Positions 57,381 to 60,576 of a DNA stretch of 60,576 nucleotides are shown piece by piece. A program made the position numbers and the translations under genes. The stretch lies in NCBI GenBank assembly GCA_902778375.1, contig CACYXJ010000004.1, forward strand, positions 1 through 60,576, in the 5' to 3' direction. The first letter of the stretch is position 1; each line of letters begins with the position of its first letter. This DNA comes from an uncultured Erysipelotrichaceae bacterium. GTDB lineage: Bacteria > Bacillota_I > Bacilli_A > Erysipelotrichales > Erysipelotrichaceae. Under the pieces are notes generated by a model, which saw nothing but the letters and a program-made list of their open reading frames with translations, had not been told where the DNA came from and did no database searches.

Positions 57381-58217
57381 ATGGCACAGAAACGAATGTT
57401 CAGACTCGATGTTTTGGACACAGATGCTTTCCTGAGTTTGCCGTTATCGGCACAGGCGCTGTATTTTCATCTTAATCTACGAGCTGATGATGATGGATTC
57501 ATAGATAAGCCGAAGCTGATCATGAGGATGATCGGCGCCGGTGAAGATGATATGAAACTTCTGATCGTGAAGAGGTTCGTAATCATTTTCGAAAGCGGAG
57601 TGATTGTGATCAAACACTGGCGGATGCATAACACGATCAAAGGAGACAGATATCATCCAACGAAATATACAGATGAACTGCACTCATTGGAAATAAAGGA
57701 AAACAAGTCCTATACATTGACTGGTTCCAAAATGGAACCAAAACGGATCCAATCCGGATCCTCAGATATAGATTTAGGTTTAGATATAGGTTTAGGTATA
57801 GAAAATACTATTGCTCAGAGCGATTCTGACAATCGCTCCAAGCAGCCAGAACCGCTTGCAGATGTTTCAGCTTTGATTCTCAACGATGGGACCGAATGGA
57901 AGCCGACTCTACGTCGCTATGAAGAATGGCGCCGGTTATACGGCAATGTGGACATCAATAGAGAATTTGCACGGATGCGGCAATGGTGCCTGGATAATCC
58001 TAAGCGCAGAAAGAGCAGATCCGGAATCAGCAGATTTATTACAAACTGGCTGGATAAGCAACAGAATAAGGGGCCATATACAGGCAACGGCGGCCGGATC
58101 CAGATGCCGGTTCCCGATTACATCCAGCAGCAGATGGGCGGAACACTGCCGCCGGCAGAACCGGCTTCTGAAGAACAGATCCGGAAGATCAAAGAAATAC
58201 AGGCAAAGATGAAATGA
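57381..58217 (+). CDS. Phage replication initiator (DnaD-like / replisome organizer)
   Basis: 278 residues. The N-terminal winged-helix start [40 protein letters not shown] is the phage replisome-organizer N-terminal domain. A Ser/Asp linker (about 110-160) and a helical C-terminal part with YEEWRRLYGN and GISRFITNWLDKQQ follow. It probably binds the phage origin and recruits the helicase. AAAAGGGAG precedes the ATG. Confidence 0.8.
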   Translation: MAQKRMFRLDVLDTDAFLSLPLSAQALYFHLNLRADDDGFIDKPKLIMRMIGAGEDDMKLLIVKRFVIIFESGVIVIKHWRMHNTIKGDRYHPTKYTDELHSLEIKENKSYTLTGSKMEPKRIQSGSSDIDLGLDIGLGIENTIAQSDSDNRSKQPEPLADVSALILNDGTEWKPTLRRYEEWRRLYGNVDINREFARMRQWCLDNPKRRKSRSGISRFITNWLDKQQNKGPYTGNGGRIQMPVPDYIQQQMGGTLPPAEPASEEQIRKIKEIQAKMK

Positions 58218-58235
58218 TTGCCGGGGAGATTGATT

Positions 58236-58919
58236 ATGTCACGGAAGAGGATCCCGAAAAGGATTAATCCTAAGAATTCCAGCTATGCCAGGAAAACGAT
58301 TCACCGGCATGGCCGGGAAGTGGTCAAATACATCAAAAGAGATGACTGGGAAGAAATGATCAGGCTCTGCCTGAATGAAAGAGACCGATTTAATCCACAT
58401 TCCGCAGCTTATTATCGCTGGTACAGGAATTACATCATTCTGCTGCTGGGTGTGAATACCGGCATGAGGATCACCACTCTTCTGGAAAGCATTCCCAGGG
58501 ACTTTGCCGGTGGCGAAGTCACTCTCACGGAACATAAGACCGGGAAGCGCATGCAGTATCGTATGCAAGAGGATGTTTACCGGATCCTGAAAGAATACAT
58601 AGAGTTCTACGGTTTCAAAAACAATGACTATATGTTTCTGAGAAAAATGGGATCACAGAATGACATCATGACTCGTGAGGCAGCTTGGCACATGATCAAA
58701 GGCTTGGCCAAGAAGGCGAATATTGAGTACATCATTGCCTGCCACTCTCTTCGAAAGAGCTTTGGCAGATGGATGTACGATGAGACACATGATCTGCTTC
58801 TGGTCCAGAATCTGCTGATGCACAATTCTGCAGAAGAAACGATGCGATACATATGCTTGGAAGAGTCGGAAGTGGAGAAAGTCAGAGAGTCGATCGGGTA
58901 CCTGTCTAAATACTATTAA
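58236..58919 (+). CDS. Second tyrosine recombinase (internal)
   Basis: 227 residues. A short basic core-binding N-terminus and a complete catalytic domain: Arg78 in GVNTGMRITTLLE, a Lys-bearing turn TEHKTGKRM, His170-xx-Arg173 in CHSLRKSFG, His196 in LLMHNSAEETMRYI and Tyr205. It lacks an arm-binding domain, so it resembles Xer-like or phage-resolvase-like recombinases rather than a standard integrase. Its place in the replication module, followed by inverted repeats, suggests dimer resolution or a programmed inversion/excision. Start ATG after GGGGAG. Confidence 0.85.
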   Translation: MSRKRIPKRINPKNSSYARKTIHRHGREVVKYIKRDDWEEMIRLCLNERDRFNPHSAAYYRWYRNYIILLLGVNTGMRITTLLESIPRDFAGGEVTLTEHKTGKRMQYRMQEDVYRILKEYIEFYGFKNNDYMFLRKMGSQNDIMTREAAWHMIKGLAKKANIEYIIACHSLRKSFGRWMYDETHDLLLVQNLLMHNSAEETMRYICLEESEVEKVRESIGYLSKYY

Positions 58920-58922
58920 GCC

Positions 58923-59056
58923 CTGACTTTTAACATAATGTTTTTGTTAAAAGCGAAAACAGAGGAAAGAAGCGAAAAGCCTATGAATAAAGGCTTTGTG
59001 ATTATTTTGGCGGGATTATCGTTTTTTAACATAAGTATGATTCAGTTAAAAGTCAG
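58923..59056. repeat. Inverted repeats beside the second recombinase gene
   Basis: CTGACTTTTAAC (58923-58934) is exactly inverted at 59045-59056 (GTTAAAAGTCAG). Each end also has its own inner dyad: TTTTAACATAA...GTTAAAA at 58928-58952 and 59024-59051. The block fills the gap 58920-59087, has no gene, and could be the recombinase's core sites. Confidence 0.6.
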
Positions 59057-59087
59057 AAATGATGAATAAAGAAGGCAGAGAAAACAT

Positions 59088-59351
59088 ATGGGTAACGAAA
59101 AAATCAAAGAAATACAGGAAAAGAGAATTGAGAAATTTCCTGAAGATAGAATTCCGTTCTACAGCGGAGGTACAGCTGTCCAGGAAGATCGAAAGAACAT
59201 GATGAGCTACCAACGCGGTGAAATCGGGATCCAGAGATTATGCCGGCTGATTGAAAAATCAAATTTTCTTCCGGAGGATTCCGTATCACCTGAAATGATG
59301 CGAAATGAATTAAGGCACATTGGATATGCCAGGGTGAGTGATAGGAAATGA
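59088..59351 (+). CDS. Hypothetical phage protein
   Basis: 87 residues, charged and helical, no membrane segment (EKIKEIQEKRIEKFPEDRIPF, MMSYQRGEIGIQRLCRLIEKS). No family recognised. It is the first of five small overlapping genes. The AGGCAGAGAA leader is a weak ribosome site. Confidence 0.5.
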   Translation: MGNEKIKEIQEKRIEKFPEDRIPFYSGGTAVQEDRKNMMSYQRGEIGIQRLCRLIEKSNFLPEDSVSPEMMRNELRHIGYARVSDRK

Positions 59352-59494
59352 CAAAAGGTGAAGTGATGAAAAAATATGGTTTCGTATATATCAGTCATAT
59401 TAAGCCCTGGGAAGAGGCGGATGAAGCGTTTGAAGAGTTTATTAAAACCCTGGCTGAAAAATTCGATGCGATTTATGAGGATGGGGAATCGTGA
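59348..59494 (+). CDS. Small hypothetical phage protein
   Basis: 48 residues, acidic (MKKYGFVYISHIKPWEEADE... EFIKTLAEKFDAIYEDGES). The ATG at 59348 overlaps the previous stop (ATGA); ATG 59366 is better placed after AAAGGTGAAG and may be the true start. Function unknown. Confidence 0.5.
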   Translation: MTKGEVMKKYGFVYISHIKPWEEADEAFEEFIKTLAEKFDAIYEDGES

Positions 59495-59715
59495 CACGGT
59501 TGATTGATGAAGCCCACCTTTTAAAAGGTTACGAAGATCACGATTTCATAGACACTCACATTATCTGGAATGAACCTACAGTAGATGCCATACCAATCAG
59601 TTGGCTTGAGCAGCATATCAAAGATGCCGAGGCACTCTTATGGCTTGAATATGCAGAGCAATTGAAATCACTTCTCAATACTTGGAAAGAGATAAAGAAG
59701 AATGACAAAGTATAA
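59491..59715 (+). CDS. Hypothetical phage protein
   Basis: 74 residues, GTG start overlapping the previous stop (GTGA), after GAGGATGGGG. Acidic, with a Trp-rich helical second half (WLEQHIKDAEALLWLEYAEQ). Small phage proteins of this type are common before the late regulator; function unknown. Confidence 0.5.
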   Translation: MTRLIDEAHLLKGYEDHDFIDTHIIWNEPTVDAIPISWLEQHIKDAEALLWLEYAEQLKSLLNTWKEIKKNDKV

Positions 59716-59914
59716 GAACGAAATAAGAAAGCCGACGTCCTGTTATACGTGTGTATTCAACACCATTGTTCATGAAGATTGTGAGGATGAATGGTGGGGA
59801 TGTGACGAGTATAGCGGTATGCCTGTTGGCACTAACCCGCCATACGATAAACCTTGCGGATTTTATCGGCGAAGACAGCAGAAAAAGGGGAGGAGAGGAA
59901 AGGGGAATGACTGA
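59702..59914 (+). CDS. Cysteine-rich small phage protein, possible zinc binder
   Basis: 70 residues. Cysteines in SCYTC, HEDC, WWGC and KPCGFY form a CxxC...C...C...C pattern resembling small phage zinc-binding proteins. Strongly basic tail (RRRQQKKGRRGKGND). Overlaps the previous gene by 14 bp. Confidence 0.55.
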   Translation: MTKYKNEIRKPTSCYTCVFNTIVHEDCEDEWWGCDEYSGMPVGTNPPYDKPCGFYRRRQQKKGRRGKGND

Positions 59915-59999
59915 GGCGGCAGAGTTGCTGCTGACTGTTGCTGTATCAGTGGCAAACCCTTTCAGGTTACTTGCTTTGAAAGAAAAGGAGGGAGAAGGA

Positions 60000-60392
60000 A
60001 TGGAAATGACAATTGAACGTCTGAGGGCATTTCGTGGCATTCAGAAGGAAAAGGACGAGATCATGAGAGAGATAGATCTGCTGTACTACCCCATCTCTTC
60101 TCCTAAATCTTCTGAATCTCACAGCACAACACCTGGAGATCCTACAGCTGCAGCTGTTGCCAAGATTATGAGAAGGGAGGAAAGGCTGAAAGAACTGACC
60201 CAGGAATTGGCTGCAGAATTAGACTTCATTGAAAACTGGCTGGAAACATTGGATGATCATGAACTCAGAGCAATCATAAGAGCACACTATCTGATGGGTG
60301 ATTCATGGGCAAGATGCACGCAGCGTATTCTTAATTATGAATTCAGTGACAGTGCAAAGCACAGGGTTTATAGGTTCTTTGACTTAAAGTGA
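60000..60392 (+). CDS. Phage late regulator-like protein (DUF1492/ArpU-like)
   Basis: 130 residues. N-terminal coiled coil (ERLRAFRGIQKEKDEIMREIDLLYYP), Ser/Thr linker, second helix pair and a C-terminal sigma-region-4-like part (DHELRAIIRAHYLMGDSWARCTQRI, HRVYRFFDLK). Such proteins activate phage late genes (terminase onward). The start at 60000 follows GGAGGGAGAAGG; an alternative ATG at 59907 would add 31 residues. Confidence 0.7.
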   Translation: MEMTIERLRAFRGIQKEKDEIMREIDLLYYPISSPKSSESHSTTPGDPTAAAVAKIMRREERLKELTQELAAELDFIENWLETLDDHELRAIIRAHYLMGDSWARCTQRILNYEFSDSAKHRVYRFFDLK

Positions 60393-60433
60393 CCCGTCTG
60401 CCCCGTTTGAAACTGATATCATGTATGTGGTGA

Positions 60434-60466
60434 AAAAGGACGAGTGATGGCGGCTCGTCTTTTTTT
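60434..60466 (+). terminator. Intrinsic terminator after the early operon
   Basis: GACGAG / CTCGTC stem, 9-base loop, then T7. After it, 60467-60576 holds no recognisable gene; ATTGGCTGAGTC (60478-60489) and GGCTCAGCCGAT (60554-60565) form an imperfect inverted pair. Confidence 0.75.
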
Positions 60467-60576
60467 CGTGCCGGCGAATTGGCTGAGTCAATATCATCAG
60501 GGACACCTCCCTATAAACAGCCGGCAGGCAAGACGATTACTTACTCCTTATGTAGGCTCAGCCGATTTAGAGAGGA

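Overview
The window is a bacterial chromosome segment of about 50% GC whose right end (from about 48.1 kb to past 60.6 kb) is an integrated phage-like element. Sigma-A promoters, strong GGAGG ribosome sites, a tryptophan T-box leader, Cys20 lipoproteins, an xPxTG-type anchored surface protein and an ftsE-ftsX-ctpA-uvrB block indicate a Gram-positive Firmicute. The oxygen-sensitive glycyl radical enzyme and the flavodoxin genes suggest an anaerobe, probably of the gut and plausibly Erysipelotrichales-like. There is no rRNA gene here, so the lineage is inference.

Layout, left part. 1-744: a cut-off metallophosphoesterase and a PTS IIB-like protein (minus). 883-5751: a three-gene NHLM-type peptide exporter (short membrane accessory, C39 peptidase-ABC, ABC) with no visible precursor peptide. 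5801-6745: a D-2-hydroxyacid dehydrogenase. 6868-11852: a DeoR regulator and glycyl-radical activase facing a glycyl radical enzyme and a fructose-6-phosphate-aldolase-type enzyme. This matches the E. coli YbiW/PflD-Fsa 'anhydroglycolysis' gene set, and copies of a putative operator lie in its control regions. 11924-13622: an alpha/beta hydrolase and TetR repressor with paired palindromes. 13849-18905: a six-gene TetR-controlled flavin operon, including a lipoprotein flavodoxin and an unusual fusion of a membrane cytochrome-like domain, an FGE-sulfatase-like domain and a flavodoxin.

Middle part. 19207-28071: one 2,954-residue repetitive surface protein. 28306-28444: tRNA-Leu(TAG) and a truncated tRNA-Leu copy. 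28500-30458: an esterase and ATP-grasp ligase pair. 30606-30884: stand-alone chorismate mutase. 30994-34665: an amino-acid ABC transporter and an M20 peptidase. 34828-37894: a Trp T-box leader and a TrpXYZ-type tryptophan ABC transporter. 37925-46859: conserved chromosomal genes: ybaK, VanZ-like, YitT, ftsEX, ctpA, uvrB, a small membrane protein, an aminotransferase and an Lrp/AsnC regulator. 46897-47910: a GNAT-nitroreductase fusion.

Phage-like element. A tyrosine integrase (48113-49213) is followed by a candidate small RNA, a DUF3825 cargo gene, hicAB, an ImmA/IrrE protease, a CI-like repressor and a DUF739/Cro-like gene on opposite sides of a three-operator switch. A run of tightly overlapping early genes follows. 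Its core (53622-57206) is a sliding-clamp-like protein, a small protein ending in Gly, a ThiF/E1-like adenylyltransferase, an unknown protein and a PRTRC-B/E2-like protein. I read these as a phage-borne ubiquitin-like conjugation cassette, the most remarkable content of the window. A replication initiator, a second tyrosine recombinase beside inverted repeats, small unknown genes and a late-regulator-like gene complete the visible part. No structural genes are in view.
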